A stretch of 64,000 nt of DNA, from assembly GCF_020193575.1 (NCBI RefSeq), contig NZ_JADYVD010000004.1:62001-126000 (forward strand), given 5' to 3'. Source of the stretch: Ensifer sp. IC4062. GTDB taxonomy: Bacteria > Pseudomonadota > Alphaproteobacteria > Rhizobiales > Rhizobiaceae. The position numbers and the translations under genes are program-made. The notes under the pieces were generated by a model, which saw only the letters and a list, made by a program, of their open reading frames with translations, was not told where the DNA came from and did not search any database. Position 1 is the stretch's first letter; each line of letters starts with the position of its first letter. Positions 53,665 through 62,608 of the stretch are shown here, piece by piece.

Positions 53665-54663
53665 TTATTCGCTCTGCCGGAAATTGCGGACTCGGTCGAA
53701 CAGGACGGCCAGCACCGTGGCGCCGCCGATGAAGGTACCCTGCCAAAAGGCGTTGATGCCGAGCAGGCCAAGGCTGTTGCGGATCACTTCTATGAGCGCC
53801 GCACCGATCAACGCTCCGGAGGCCGTGCCGACGCCGCCGGCGAGATTGGCGCCGCCGATCACCGCCGCCGCAATGACCTGAAGCTCCATTCCCGCGCCGA
53901 TATTCGTGGTGACGGCGCCGAGCCAGCCGGTCTGAATGATACCCGCGATCCCGGCCGCGAGCGCGGAGATCATGTAAACGGCAACCTTGATCCTTCTGAC
54001 CGGGACGCCGGTGAGCGTGGCCGCCTGCTCATTGCCGCCGATGGCAAATACGTAGCGGCCGAACTTGGTCCAGCGCAGAACGAAACCGGTGAGGAGCGCC
54101 AGCGCAATCATGTAGAGCACCGGATTGGCGATGCCGAAGAACCATGCGCCGCCGCCAAGCGCCAGCAACTTGTCGTGGTCCGGTCCGAACTGAAAGACGA
54201 CGGTATTATTCGACGCCACCATTGCCAGGCTTCGCGCGATCGACAGCATGCCGAGCGTGATCACGAAGGGCGGGAACCCGAGATAGGCGATCATGACACC
54301 GTTGAAGGCGCCAATCAGAAGCGCGGTGCCGATTGAGGCGGCGATGCCGACCTCGATGCTGTAGCCGGCGTGCATAACGACTGCGAGCACCATGCTGCAC
54401 AGGCAAAGCACGGATCCGACGGACAGATCAATGCCACCGGTGATGATAACGAGGGTCATGCCGAGAGCGATGATCGCAACGAAGGTCACGTTACGGGTAA
54501 TGTTGTAGAGATTCTTCGCCGTGGCGAAGGAGTCGGTGGCGAAAGACAAGAATATGCAGGCGAAGATCACCGCGATCAGCACCCAGAACGTCTGGCTCGC
54601 AAGCAACGCCGCCGGCCAGGTTTGCTGTCTATGTTCTATGGTCCGTTCCAGCGTAGTTGCCAT
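53665..54663 (-). CDS. Sugar ABC transporter permease (RbsC/FrcC-like)
   Basis: 332 aa with about 8-10 membrane segments and the family marks TGGIDLSVGSVL, GFPPFVITLGMLSIARSL and the loop GRYVFAIGGNEQAATLTGVPVRRIK. Partner ATPase gene ends 34 bases upstream on the same strand. The binding protein is encoded divergently at 56727, so the importer is split around the SDR gene. Convergent with the S41 gene. Confidence 0.93.
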   Translation of the reverse strand: MATTLERTIEHRQQTWPAALLASQTFWVLIAVIFACIFLSFATDSFATAKNLYNITRNVTFVAIIALGMTLVIITGGIDLSVGSVLCLCSMVLAVVMHAGYSIEVGIAASIGTALLIGAFNGVMIAYLGFPPFVITLGMLSIARSLAMVASNNTVVFQFGPDHDKLLALGGGAWFFGIANPVLYMIALALLTGFVLRWTKFGRYVFAIGGNEQAATLTGVPVRRIKVAVYMISALAAGIAGIIQTGWLGAVTTNIGAGMELQVIAAAVIGGANLAGGVGTASGALIGAALIEVIRNSLGLLGINAFWQGTFIGGATVLAVLFDRVRNFRQSE

Positions 54664-54697
54664 CGTCGACCTTCGTCTCTCTTTGCGGCCAGTCCGA

Positions 54698-55438
54698 TCA
54701 TACCTGTTCGATCGCGCCAGTAATTAGTCCGGTAACTTCCTCCGGTGAACTCGAGGCGATCGGCTTGTCTGCAACCTTGCGGCCCCGCCGCATCACGATG
54801 ACACGGTCGGCGACGTCGAAGACGTCGGGCATGCGGTGGCTGATCAGGATAACGCCAATGCCGCGGTCGCGCAGTTCCCGGATGAGGTTCAAGACTTCCG
54901 CCACCTGACGAACAGAAATCGCTGCGGTGGGCTCGTCCATGAGCACGATCTTTGCCTCGGAGAGCATCGTGCGGGCGATTGCCACCGCTTGCCGCTGACC
55001 GCCCGACATCTGCTTGACGAGATCACGTGGCCGCGTTTCCGATTTCAGCTCCCTGAAAATTTCTCCAGCACGCTTGTACATCCTCTTGTGGTCGAGAATG
55101 CGCAGCGGACCCAGACCGCGCCGCAGTTCACGTCCGAGGAACACATTTGCCGCGGCCGTCAGGTTGTTGCAGAGCGCCAGGTCCTGATAGACGATCTCGA
55201 TCCCGTATTTGCGCGCCTCCACCGGTCGGTGAAGCACGAGTTCGGCGCCGTCGAGGCGCATCGTGCCCTCGCTTGGCCGAAAATTGCCGGCGATCATCTT
55301 GACCAACGTGGACTTGCCGGCGCCGTTGTCGCCCATCAGGCCCACCACCTGCCCGGCTTCCAGCGAAAGCGAAACATCGCTGACCGCCTGGATGGCGCCG
55401 AAATGCTTGGAAATGTTGGCGAGTTCGAGAACCGCCAC
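54698..55438 (-). CDS. Sugar ABC transporter ATPase (single domain)
   Basis: 246 aa, one nucleotide-binding domain: GDNGAGKSTLVKMIAG (Walker A), MSGGQRQAVAIARTM (signature), IVLMDEPTAAISVR (Walker B) and ISHRMPDVFDVADRV. Most CUT2 importers use a double-length RbsA-type ATPase; a single domain of this size is like FrcA of S. meliloti. Starts the two-gene unit with the permease. Confidence 0.93.
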   Translation of the reverse strand: MAVLELANISKHFGAIQAVSDVSLSLEAGQVVGLMGDNGAGKSTLVKMIAGNFRPSEGTMRLDGAELVLHRPVEARKYGIEIVYQDLALCNNLTAAANVFLGRELRRGLGPLRILDHKRMYKRAGEIFRELKSETRPRDLVKQMSGGQRQAVAIARTMLSEAKIVLMDEPTAAISVRQVAEVLNLIRELRDRGIGVILISHRMPDVFDVADRVIVMRRGRKVADKPIASSSPEEVTGLITGAIEQV

Positions 55439-55698
55439 GGCCGTCTATCCTCCCGATAGTTTAGGCTTTTGCGGCCGCTCCAAACCCTCCACCTGGATGC
55501 GGAGCCGTCGCGCTCTCGCTTCTCCGATTTCCTCCCCGAAAGAGCGATCAGGCGAATTTACGCAAAACCTCGGGACAGCGTCAATCGATTGTCCTGCGAT
55601 TTAAGTCGCTCCACGCAGGCAAGTATCCATTTTGTATTACAAATACCCATTGACGAGCGGAGCACGCGGATATTAGCTTTGAAAAGGGGAGCAAGAGC
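55439..55698. other. Divergent promoter region, ABC genes / SDR gene
   Basis: 260 bases holding both promoters. AT-rich around 55620-55690. No obvious palindromic operator and no regulator gene for this sugar system was found in the window. Confidence 0.4.
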
Positions 55699-56679
55699 AT
55701 GCTGATCCTTGTCACCGGTGCAACGGGCAAGGTCGGGCGGCACTTCATTGCTGGGCTGCTTGACGATCCGCGATTTCCCGAGGCGCGCATCCGTGCGCTT
55801 TGTCATAATCGCGTGTGCCCGGAAACCGACCGGGTCGAAGTGGCACGCGGATCGATGGCCGACCGGTACGTCGTGTCCAAAGCGCTCGCCGACGTCACCC
55901 ATGTGGTGCACCTCGCCACCTGCAAGGAGACTCCCGACGACGTCATCGACGTTACGGTCAAGGGGCTTTTCTGGCTGCTGGAGGAGTTCCGCGCAAGCGC
56001 GACCGCATCCCAGTTCATTCTCATCGGCGGCGACGCCGGCATCGGTCATTTCTACTACCGCCATGACGGACCGATTACCGAGAAGGCACCGCATCAGGCG
56101 TATCCCGGGTGCTATGCGCTGTCGAAGGTGCTCGAAGAGGTGATGGTGGAGCAGTTCGGCATCCAGTACGGTCTCAACGGCTGCTGCCTGCGCGCGCCGT
56201 GGATCATGGAGAAGGACGACTTCAAATACACGCTGTCTTTCGGGGATGATGTCTTCGGCGGTCCGGTATGGAAAGAACTCGTTCCTGAGGCAGACGCGAA
56301 GCGCTACGCCAGAGACGGCACGGTGCCGCTGCTACGCGATGCCGACGGGCGGCCGCTGAAACGCAATTTCGTGCATGTCGATGACCTGGTCTCCGCCATA
56401 CTGGCGGCGATCGACAATCCACGTGCGACGCGGCAGCTCTTCAACATCGCAATGGACAGGCCGGTCGACTATGGCGAAGTTGCCACCTATCTTGCCCGCA
56501 CCCGCGGCCTCGCTTCAGTCGATATAGAAAGTTCGTTTCACTCGAACTGGATGGACAACAGCAAGGCGAAGTACCTGCTGAACTGGCGACCTGACTACGA
56601 CATGGAAAGGCTTATCGACTCGGCTTGGCAGTACGAGCGTTCGCAGGATGATCCGCGCATCGTCTGGTACCCGGGTTGA
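55699..56679 (+). CDS. NAD-dependent epimerase/dehydratase family enzyme (extended SDR)
   Basis: 326 aa. Rossmann motif VTGATGKVGRHF at the N-terminus and the active-site Tyr-x3-Lys in CYALSKVLEE; the late segment KYLLNWRPDYDMERLIDSAW is typical of sugar-nucleotide epimerase-type SDRs. It is placed between the ATPase and binding-protein genes of a sugar importer, ending 47 bases before the latter, so it probably acts on the imported sugar or a lactone. Reaction not fixed. Confidence 0.88.
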   Translation: MLILVTGATGKVGRHFIAGLLDDPRFPEARIRALCHNRVCPETDRVEVARGSMADRYVVSKALADVTHVVHLATCKETPDDVIDVTVKGLFWLLEEFRASATASQFILIGGDAGIGHFYYRHDGPITEKAPHQAYPGCYALSKVLEEVMVEQFGIQYGLNGCCLRAPWIMEKDDFKYTLSFGDDVFGGPVWKELVPEADAKRYARDGTVPLLRDADGRPLKRNFVHVDDLVSAILAAIDNPRATRQLFNIAMDRPVDYGEVATYLARTRGLASVDIESSFHSNWMDNSKAKYLLNWRPDYDMERLIDSAWQYERSQDDPRIVWYPG

Positions 56680-56726
56680 TTTGTGGGGCGGGCACGTGGT
56701 GCCCGTTTGTTTCAAGGGAGGAAGGA

Positions 56727-57716
56727 ATGAGGAAGGCATTATTGCTTGCCGTTGCCGTCTTGGCACTCAGCGCCGGAACGGCCATGGCCCAGAAGAAACA
56801 GCTCGTCATCGTCGTGAAGGGCCTCGACAACCCGTTCTTCGAAGCAATCAACCAGGGTTGCCAGAAGTGGAACAAAGAAAACCCGGATTCGGAGTACGAG
56901 TGCTTCTACACCGGCCCGGCATCCACGTCGGACGAGGCTGGCGAGGCGCAAATCGTCCAGGATATGCTGGGTAAGGCGGAAACGGCCGCCATCGCCATCT
57001 CGCCGTCGAACGCAAAGCTCATCGCGCAAACGCTGAAGACGGCCAATCCGTCGATTCCGGTCATGACGCTGGACGCGGATCTTGCCGCAGAAGACTCGGC
57101 ACTGCGCAAGACCTATCTTGGCACCGACAATTACCTGATGGGCGCGCGGATCGCGGAATACATCAAGAAGGCCAAGCCGAATGGCGGCAAGATCTGCACG
57201 ATCGAAGGTAATCCGGGGGCGGACAATATTCTGCGCCGGGCCCAGGGAATGCGGGACACGCTGACCGGACAAAAGGGTCTCGCAGAGCTGAAGGGTGAAG
57301 GCGGTTGGACCGAAGTGGCCGGCTGCCCGGTCTTCACCAATGACGACGGCGCCAAGGGCGTTCAGGCTATGACCGATATCCTTGCGGCCAACCCGGACCT
57401 CGATGCCTTCGGCATCATGGGCGGCTGGCCGTTGTTCGGTGCGCCGCAACCCTACCGCGACCTGTTCAAGCCAATGGCGGACAAGATCGCCAAGAACGAG
57501 TTCGTCATCGGCGCCGCCGACACCATCGGCGAGGAAGTCGCGATCGCGCGCGAGGGCCTCGTAACAGCACTGGTCGGCCAGCGGCCGTTCGAGATGGGTT
57601 ACAAGGCACCGGCGGTGATGCTGGACCTGATCGCGGGTAAGCCGGTCGAGGACCCGGTGTTCACCGGTCTCGACGAGTGCACGAAGGATACGGTCGACAC
57701 CTGCATTCAGAAATAG
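56727..57716 (+). CDS. Sugar ABC transporter substrate-binding protein
   Basis: 329 aa from the ATG at 56727 after GGAGGAAGG. Signal peptide MRKALLLAVAVLALSAGTAM cleaved after AMA. Type I periplasmic fold with LVIVVKGLDNPFFEAINQGC, ISPSNAKLIAQTL, TYLGTDNYLMGARIAEYIKK and VIGAADTIGEEVAIAREGL, the ribose/fructose-binding family. Two extra Cys pairs (CQKW/CFYT) hint at disulfides. Partner of the ABC genes at 53665-55438. Confidence 0.92.
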   Translation: MRKALLLAVAVLALSAGTAMAQKKQLVIVVKGLDNPFFEAINQGCQKWNKENPDSEYECFYTGPASTSDEAGEAQIVQDMLGKAETAAIAISPSNAKLIAQTLKTANPSIPVMTLDADLAAEDSALRKTYLGTDNYLMGARIAEYIKKAKPNGGKICTIEGNPGADNILRRAQGMRDTLTGQKGLAELKGEGGWTEVAGCPVFTNDDGAKGVQAMTDILAANPDLDAFGIMGGWPLFGAPQPYRDLFKPMADKIAKNEFVIGAADTIGEEVAIAREGLVTALVGQRPFEMGYKAPAVMLDLIAGKPVEDPVFTGLDECTKDTVDTCIQK

Positions 57717-57727
57717 CGCCATATGGT

Positions 57728-57757
57728 GGAGACCGGCATCTTGTCGTGCCGGTCTCC
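57728..57757. terminator. Bidirectional terminator between binding protein and exsH
   Basis: Perfect 11-bp stem (GGAGACCGGCA with TGCCGGTCTCC) and an 8-base loop, 11 bases after the binding-protein stop and 16 bases before the exsH stop on the other strand. Confidence 0.75.
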
Positions 57758-57773
57758 CCAAAGACTACATCGC

Positions 57774-59171
57774 TCAGATCTGCCAGTCGGGGTCGAGCGA
57801 ATAGGCCCTGATATAGTCGATCTTCATTGCCGCCCCGTCGACAAGGCCATCGGTCGGCGTGCCCGCGATACCTCCGACGGCGAGATTCACGAGCATGTAC
57901 ATCGGATCGTGCATGTCCGAGGGCGTGTCGGCGCGTGCGATCGCGGCGTCGTCGAAGTACCAGACGATTTCCTCTTCCGTCCAAAGCACCCCGTATTTGT
58001 GAAACCCGCTGGTATCGGCAACCTTGACGGCGCTGGCAATGCTGGTCTGCGACCCAGTTTCGTTGGAATGGACGGTGGTGATGACGGTATTCGGATCCTG
58101 CCCGCGCATTTCCACGACATCCAGTTCCGGCGGCCAGGAGCCATCGGCCGGGAGCAGCCAGAAGGCGGGCCAGACGCCCTGGTCATCCGGCATGTCTGCC
58201 CGGATCTCGAAGTAACCATACGTCTGGGCAAAGGACGAGTAGGTCGTCAGCATGCCCGATGTATAATCGTAACCGTTGATCTCGGCCTGAATGGCGTCTG
58301 ATGCCGGCTCCGCGGTGATCGTCAGGACACCGTTGTTGATTGAAAACGGGTTCACCGCAGCGGTCGGCTGATAGGCCGGATTGATATACCATTGAAGCTC
58401 GCCATTTTCGGAGAGCGTCGCTCCTTTATCAGGAGCCCACCAGAATTTCGCGTCCCAGACGCCGCTCGACCCACTGCGCAGCTGAAGCGCGTTGAACTCG
58501 TCGGAGAAGGTCTGCGTCAGCACGGAGCGATCGAGGCTCAGTCTGAACTGGTTCGCCTGCAATTGGTCGGCGGTGGTATTGGCGAAAACCAGGCTCTCGC
58601 CGTCGGCGAGACTGAGCCGCAAATTGGCACCTTCCTGCCGGAGATTGGCCCGGACCTGCGCAAAGGACGTAAGTCCATAGCCTTCGAGTCGGACGATATC
58701 GTCGAAGTTGAAGTCGGTAATAAGGTCGCTGCCATTGCCGCGCGTAAAGGCAAAGATGTCGGCCCCGCCAGCGCCCCGCAACACGTCGTTGCCGGCGCCG
58801 CCATCGAGCGTCTGGCTGCCGGAACCGCCTGTAACGATGTTGTCGGCATCATTGCCGAGAGCAAATCGTCCACTGCCGGTAACGGTCAGGTTTTCGAAAT
58901 TGTCCGGCAGCGTGTAGCTCATCCAGGTGTTGATCGTATCGATACCCTCGCCGGCCGCCTCATAGGCGCGATTAATTCCGGAATAGAGATAATAGATGTC
59001 GTCGCCCTTGCCGCCGATCATGGTGACATTGACGGAACTATCGCCCCAGATGGAATCGTTACCGGACGTCCCGTAGAGCGTGGGGCCCGATCCCGTGGCG
59101 GAAAACCAGGCCGTCGAACTTCCGCTGTAGTATAGCGACTTGCCCACGGCGTTCAGCACAGTTCTGCTCAT
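57774..59171 (-). CDS. exsH: Secreted endo-beta-1,3-1,4-glycanase (GH16) with RTX repeats
   Basis: 465 aa, the length reported for ExsH of S. meliloti, which cleaves succinoglycan to low-molecular-weight forms. The N-terminal ~215 residues hold glycine-rich calcium-binding repeats (GTSGNDSIWG, GGKGDDIYYL, LDGGAGNDVLRGAGGADIF), with no Sec signal, as expected for type I secretion. The C-terminal GH16 domain has the catalytic motif ELDVVE (Glu349 and Glu354) after FWLLPADGSWPP. The convergent terminator sits just past the stop. PrsDE secretion is known for ExsH but those genes are not here. Confidence 0.9.
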   Translation of the reverse strand: MSRTVLNAVGKSLYYSGSSTAWFSATGSGPTLYGTSGNDSIWGDSSVNVTMIGGKGDDIYYLYSGINRAYEAAGEGIDTINTWMSYTLPDNFENLTVTGSGRFALGNDADNIVTGGSGSQTLDGGAGNDVLRGAGGADIFAFTRGNGSDLITDFNFDDIVRLEGYGLTSFAQVRANLRQEGANLRLSLADGESLVFANTTADQLQANQFRLSLDRSVLTQTFSDEFNALQLRSGSSGVWDAKFWWAPDKGATLSENGELQWYINPAYQPTAAVNPFSINNGVLTITAEPASDAIQAEINGYDYTSGMLTTYSSFAQTYGYFEIRADMPDDQGVWPAFWLLPADGSWPPELDVVEMRGQDPNTVITTVHSNETGSQTSIASAVKVADTSGFHKYGVLWTEEEIVWYFDDAAIARADTPSDMHDPMYMLVNLAVGGIAGTPTDGLVDGAAMKIDYIRAYSLDPDWQI

Positions 59172-59375
59172 GAAACCATCTCCGATTTAATTACTCGGTC
59201 TCCTCCACTGGGCCTGGCAGGCCCTACTCCAGCCGCACGGAACCTAACATTGGGTCGGCCGAGGATCTACCCATTTGACCTTGGGGGTTCGCAGGCAGGC
59301 GGCATGCGTGTCTATCCGGAACAAAGCTGCCCGTGCCGCGTTTCCCGGGGTCAGCGAGCGCTTGCGGAGGGACCT

Positions 59376-62105
59376 ATGTGCAGCGCGGAGGCTCTACCGA
59401 AAAATCTGGAGAGCAAGATCGGTACTTTGGATCCGCCGGATTTTCGGGCGATGCTGGACGCATTGCCCATGGCGGTTTACGTCACCGACCGAGAGGGATT
59501 CATTACCTATTTCAATCAGGCCGCCGCGGATCTCGCCGGCAGGGAGCCCGAGCTCGGCAAGGATCGTTGGTGCGTCGGTTGGGAACTGCGTCGCACGGAC
59601 GGGTCAATTCTGCCGCACGAAGAGTGTCCGATGGCCCAGACCCTCAAGGAAGGGCGGGCGATCAGGGGGCATGGGATTGTGGCTGTACGGCCGGACGGAA
59701 CGATGGTCCCGCTTCTTGCCTGCCCGACACCGATGTTTGATAAATCGGGGATGATGACGGGGGCGATCAATCTCCTGGTCGATATCAGCGAACGACAACG
59801 CCAACAGGCAGAACAGGATTCCCAGTTTCTCGCAGCGATCGTCGAGTCCTCCGACGATGCCATTGTTAGCAAGGACTTGAATGGCATCATCACCAGTTGG
59901 AACAAAGGTGCTGAGCGTCTGTTTGGGTACGCGGCCGATGAAGTGATCGGGAAGTCGATTACTATTCTGATTCCGGCCGGCCATGAGGATGAGGAGCCCC
60001 ATATCCTCGATCGCATCCGCAATGGAGTGCGTATCGATCATTACGAAACAAAGCGTCAGCGCAAGGACGGAAGTCTCGTCGATATCTCTCTCACGGTTTC
60101 ACCCGTTCGTGACGTCACGGGCCGCATAGTCGGCGCCTCGAAAATTGCCCGCAACATCACGGAACAGAAGCAAGCAGAAAGGACAGTGCAAGCGCGGTTG
60201 CGCGAGCAGGCTTCGCTCTACCGCCTCACTGAAAAGCTTCATCGTGCCAAGGGCATTGAAGAGATCTACGATGCGGCGTTGGATGCTATCAGAGCGGCGC
60301 TCAACTGCAGCCGCGCGTCGATTCTGTTGTTCGACCAGTCGGATACGATGCGCTTCGTCGCCTGGAGCGGATTATCCGAACATTACCGTCATGCGGTCGA
60401 CGGTCATTCTCCATGGACTCCAGACGCCCGCGATCCGGATCCCATCTTCGTTGAAGACATGACTGCGGCCGAACTTTCCGACGATCTCAGAGCGACAATC
60501 GCATCGGAAGGCATTGCCGCACTCGGGTTCATTCCCTTGATTGCCGGAGGACGGCTGATCGGCAAGTTCATGGCTTATTACGACAAGCCCCATGTGTTTA
60601 GCGAGACCGAGGTCAGCCTCGCGCTGACGATCGCGCGACAGCTCGGCTTCAGCATCCAACGCATTCGAGCCGAACGGGCAAGGCAACTCGCGGAGGAGCA
60701 ACTGCGACGCAACGAGGCTAGCGAACGGGCAAGAGCGGCCGAACTGCAGGCCATTATGGAGGCGGTCCCAACTCCCATCTGGATAACACGAACACCTGAC
60801 TGCCGTGTCATCGACGGCAACCGAAGCGCCTACGAGCTGCTCCACCTGCCGCCAGCTTCGAATCTCTCGTTTTCGGCGCCGGCAGACGAGCGGCCGTCCG
60901 GGTTTCAGATTTTCTCGGCGGGCAGGATGTTGTCGGCCCATGAATTGCCCGTGCAGCGTGCGGCACGCGGAGAAGAGGTAGAGAACTTCGAACAGGAGAT
61001 CCGGTTCGAAGATGGTAGAACGCGCCATTTGCTCGGCAATGCGACCCCTCTGCGAAACGCTCTTGGAGAAGCGGCGGGCGCCGTAGCCGCCTTCATCGAC
61101 ATCACGGAGCGCAAGCAGACAGAAGAAGCCCTTCGAGAAAGCGAACGCCGCCTGAAAATGGCTCTGGATGCAGGGCGGATGGGAGCCTGGGAGTGGAACC
61201 TGCAGAGCGGCAGAGTGATCTGGTCACCCGGACTGGAGGTGCTTCATCATCTCGAGCCGGGAACATTCGGGGGGACGATTGCGGAGTTCAAGCGTGATAT
61301 TCATCCCGCCGATCTTGCGGCCGTCGAACAGGCAATCGAGAGAGCCCTTGCGACCCGCGAGGACTATCATGTTACCTACCGCATGCGCCTGCTCGACGGT
61401 ACGACACGCTGGATGGAAGCCTTTGGCCGGTTCTCGCCCCCGGACAGCGCGGCAGGTGAGCGCCTGGCTGGAATTTGCATGGATATCACCGAGCGAAAGG
61501 AGGCTGAGGCGCAGAGAGACCTGCTTGTCGCTGAACTCAGCCACCGCGTGAAGAACACGCTGGCCACCGTCAACTCGATCGCGCGACAGTCATTTTCCAT
61601 GAACCCGGATGCGCGCGATGCGCACCGATCGTTCGATGCCCGCATCCGGGCGTTGGCCCAAGCACATACCCGTCTTGCGGAAGCCAAATGGTCGGGCGTC
61701 TCACTACAGAGCATATTCTCCGATGAGCTGGCTCCCTATCGAAACGAGGGCATGGACAACATCTCTCTCGACGGCCCACCAACGACTCTGCCACCAAAAC
61801 ATGCGCTGACCCTCGGCATGGCCGCGCATGAGCTTGCCACCAATGCCGCCAAGCACGGCGCACTCTCCGTAAAGACTGGTCGCGTAAGTGTCGACTGGGT
61901 TGTCGACTCAAATGAGAACCGGCTTTGCATCCGCTGGAGCGAGACAGGGGGCCCTCCCGTCTCGCCGCCAAGCCGCAACGGTTTCGGCCGCTTGCTTCTC
62001 GAAAGGGTTCTCGCTTCCGACCTGGGCGGCGATGTCCGTCTGGAGTTTGCGTCGCAAGGGCTGAACTGCACGATCGACGTGCCCTATCTCAGGGGTGCCG
62101 AATGA
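59376..62105 (+). CDS. exsG: HWE-family sensor histidine kinase with PAS and GAF domains
   Basis: 909 aa from the ATG at 59376 (GGAGGG upstream). Several PAS modules are visible (one near residues 20-140, one starting ILVESSDDAIV-like at AAIVESSDDAIVSKDLNGII, one at AIMEAVPTPIWITRTPD, one at RMGAWEWNLQSGRVIW) with a GAF region between the second and third. The kinase core is of the HWE type: LSHRVKNTLATV with the phospho-His at about residue 723, HELATNAAKHGALS, and IRWSETGG. Overlaps exsF by 4 bases (ATGA). The position next to exsH matches the S. meliloti exsHGF group; symbol by synteny and memory. Confidence 0.82.
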   Translation: MCSAEALPKNLESKIGTLDPPDFRAMLDALPMAVYVTDREGFITYFNQAAADLAGREPELGKDRWCVGWELRRTDGSILPHEECPMAQTLKEGRAIRGHGIVAVRPDGTMVPLLACPTPMFDKSGMMTGAINLLVDISERQRQQAEQDSQFLAAIVESSDDAIVSKDLNGIITSWNKGAERLFGYAADEVIGKSITILIPAGHEDEEPHILDRIRNGVRIDHYETKRQRKDGSLVDISLTVSPVRDVTGRIVGASKIARNITEQKQAERTVQARLREQASLYRLTEKLHRAKGIEEIYDAALDAIRAALNCSRASILLFDQSDTMRFVAWSGLSEHYRHAVDGHSPWTPDARDPDPIFVEDMTAAELSDDLRATIASEGIAALGFIPLIAGGRLIGKFMAYYDKPHVFSETEVSLALTIARQLGFSIQRIRAERARQLAEEQLRRNEASERARAAELQAIMEAVPTPIWITRTPDCRVIDGNRSAYELLHLPPASNLSFSAPADERPSGFQIFSAGRMLSAHELPVQRAARGEEVENFEQEIRFEDGRTRHLLGNATPLRNALGEAAGAVAAFIDITERKQTEEALRESERRLKMALDAGRMGAWEWNLQSGRVIWSPGLEVLHHLEPGTFGGTIAEFKRDIHPADLAAVEQAIERALATREDYHVTYRMRLLDGTTRWMEAFGRFSPPDSAAGERLAGICMDITERKEAEAQRDLLVAELSHRVKNTLATVNSIARQSFSMNPDARDAHRSFDARIRALAQAHTRLAEAKWSGVSLQSIFSDELAPYRNEGMDNISLDGPPTTLPPKHALTLGMAAHELATNAAKHGALSVKTGRVSVDWVVDSNENRLCIRWSETGGPPVSPPSRNGFGRLLLERVLASDLGGDVRLEFASQGLNCTIDVPYLRGAE

Positions 62106-62467
62106 CGGAGTCCGACGGCTGCCGGATTTTCGTCGTCGAAGACGAGTTCCTGGTGGCATTGCAGATCGAAGACGATCTCGTTGCATCCGGCTACGTCGTC
62201 GTGGGTCCCTTCACGACGTTGGAGGGATCGATCATCGCGTCACGGGAACAGAAATTCGAAATCGCCACTCTTGACCTGAATCTACGCGGCGAGTTTGTCT
62301 ATCCACTCGTCGATGAACTGCTTGAGCGCGGCGTGCCCGTCTTGCTGCTGACAGGCTATACGGCGGCCGATTTACCGGAGCGGTTTCGTGCATTGCCTCG
62401 CCTGGCAAAACCGTTCGACAGCGCCGAACTGATCAGGCAGGTCGAACGCCTTCTAGCAGCGAGGTGA
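62102..62467 (+). CDS. exsF: Single-domain response regulator
   Basis: 121-aa receiver with no output domain. Acidic pair VVEDEF (residues 11-16), phospho-acceptor Asp58 in ATLDLNL, Thr at LLLTGY, and Lys in LAKPFD. Its ATG overlaps the kinase stop, so it is the cognate partner. Without a DNA-binding domain it must act through another protein or as a phosphate sink. Confidence 0.88.
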   Translation: MTESDGCRIFVVEDEFLVALQIEDDLVASGYVVVGPFTTLEGSIIASREQKFEIATLDLNLRGEFVYPLVDELLERGVPVLLLTGYTAADLPERFRALPRLAKPFDSAELIRQVERLLAAR

Positions 62468-62537
62468 CGGCCCGCCGCGCTCTCCGTGAACGCCGCCCAT
62501 CCCTCTTCGGCCAATTCTCGTGGAGAGAAAGGACGAG

Positions 62538-62566
62538 GCATGTCGCGCTGCCAAGACGCGACATGC
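62538..62566. terminator. Bidirectional terminator, exsF / MFS gene
   Basis: Perfect 10-bp stem (GCATGTCGCG with CGCGACATGC), 9-base loop, followed by TGTTT on the plus strand. It lies between convergent genes. Confidence 0.7.
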
Positions 62567-62608
62567 TGTTTCCAGAATAATCCCACAATCGATTGGTTGG
62601 GTTCTTTC

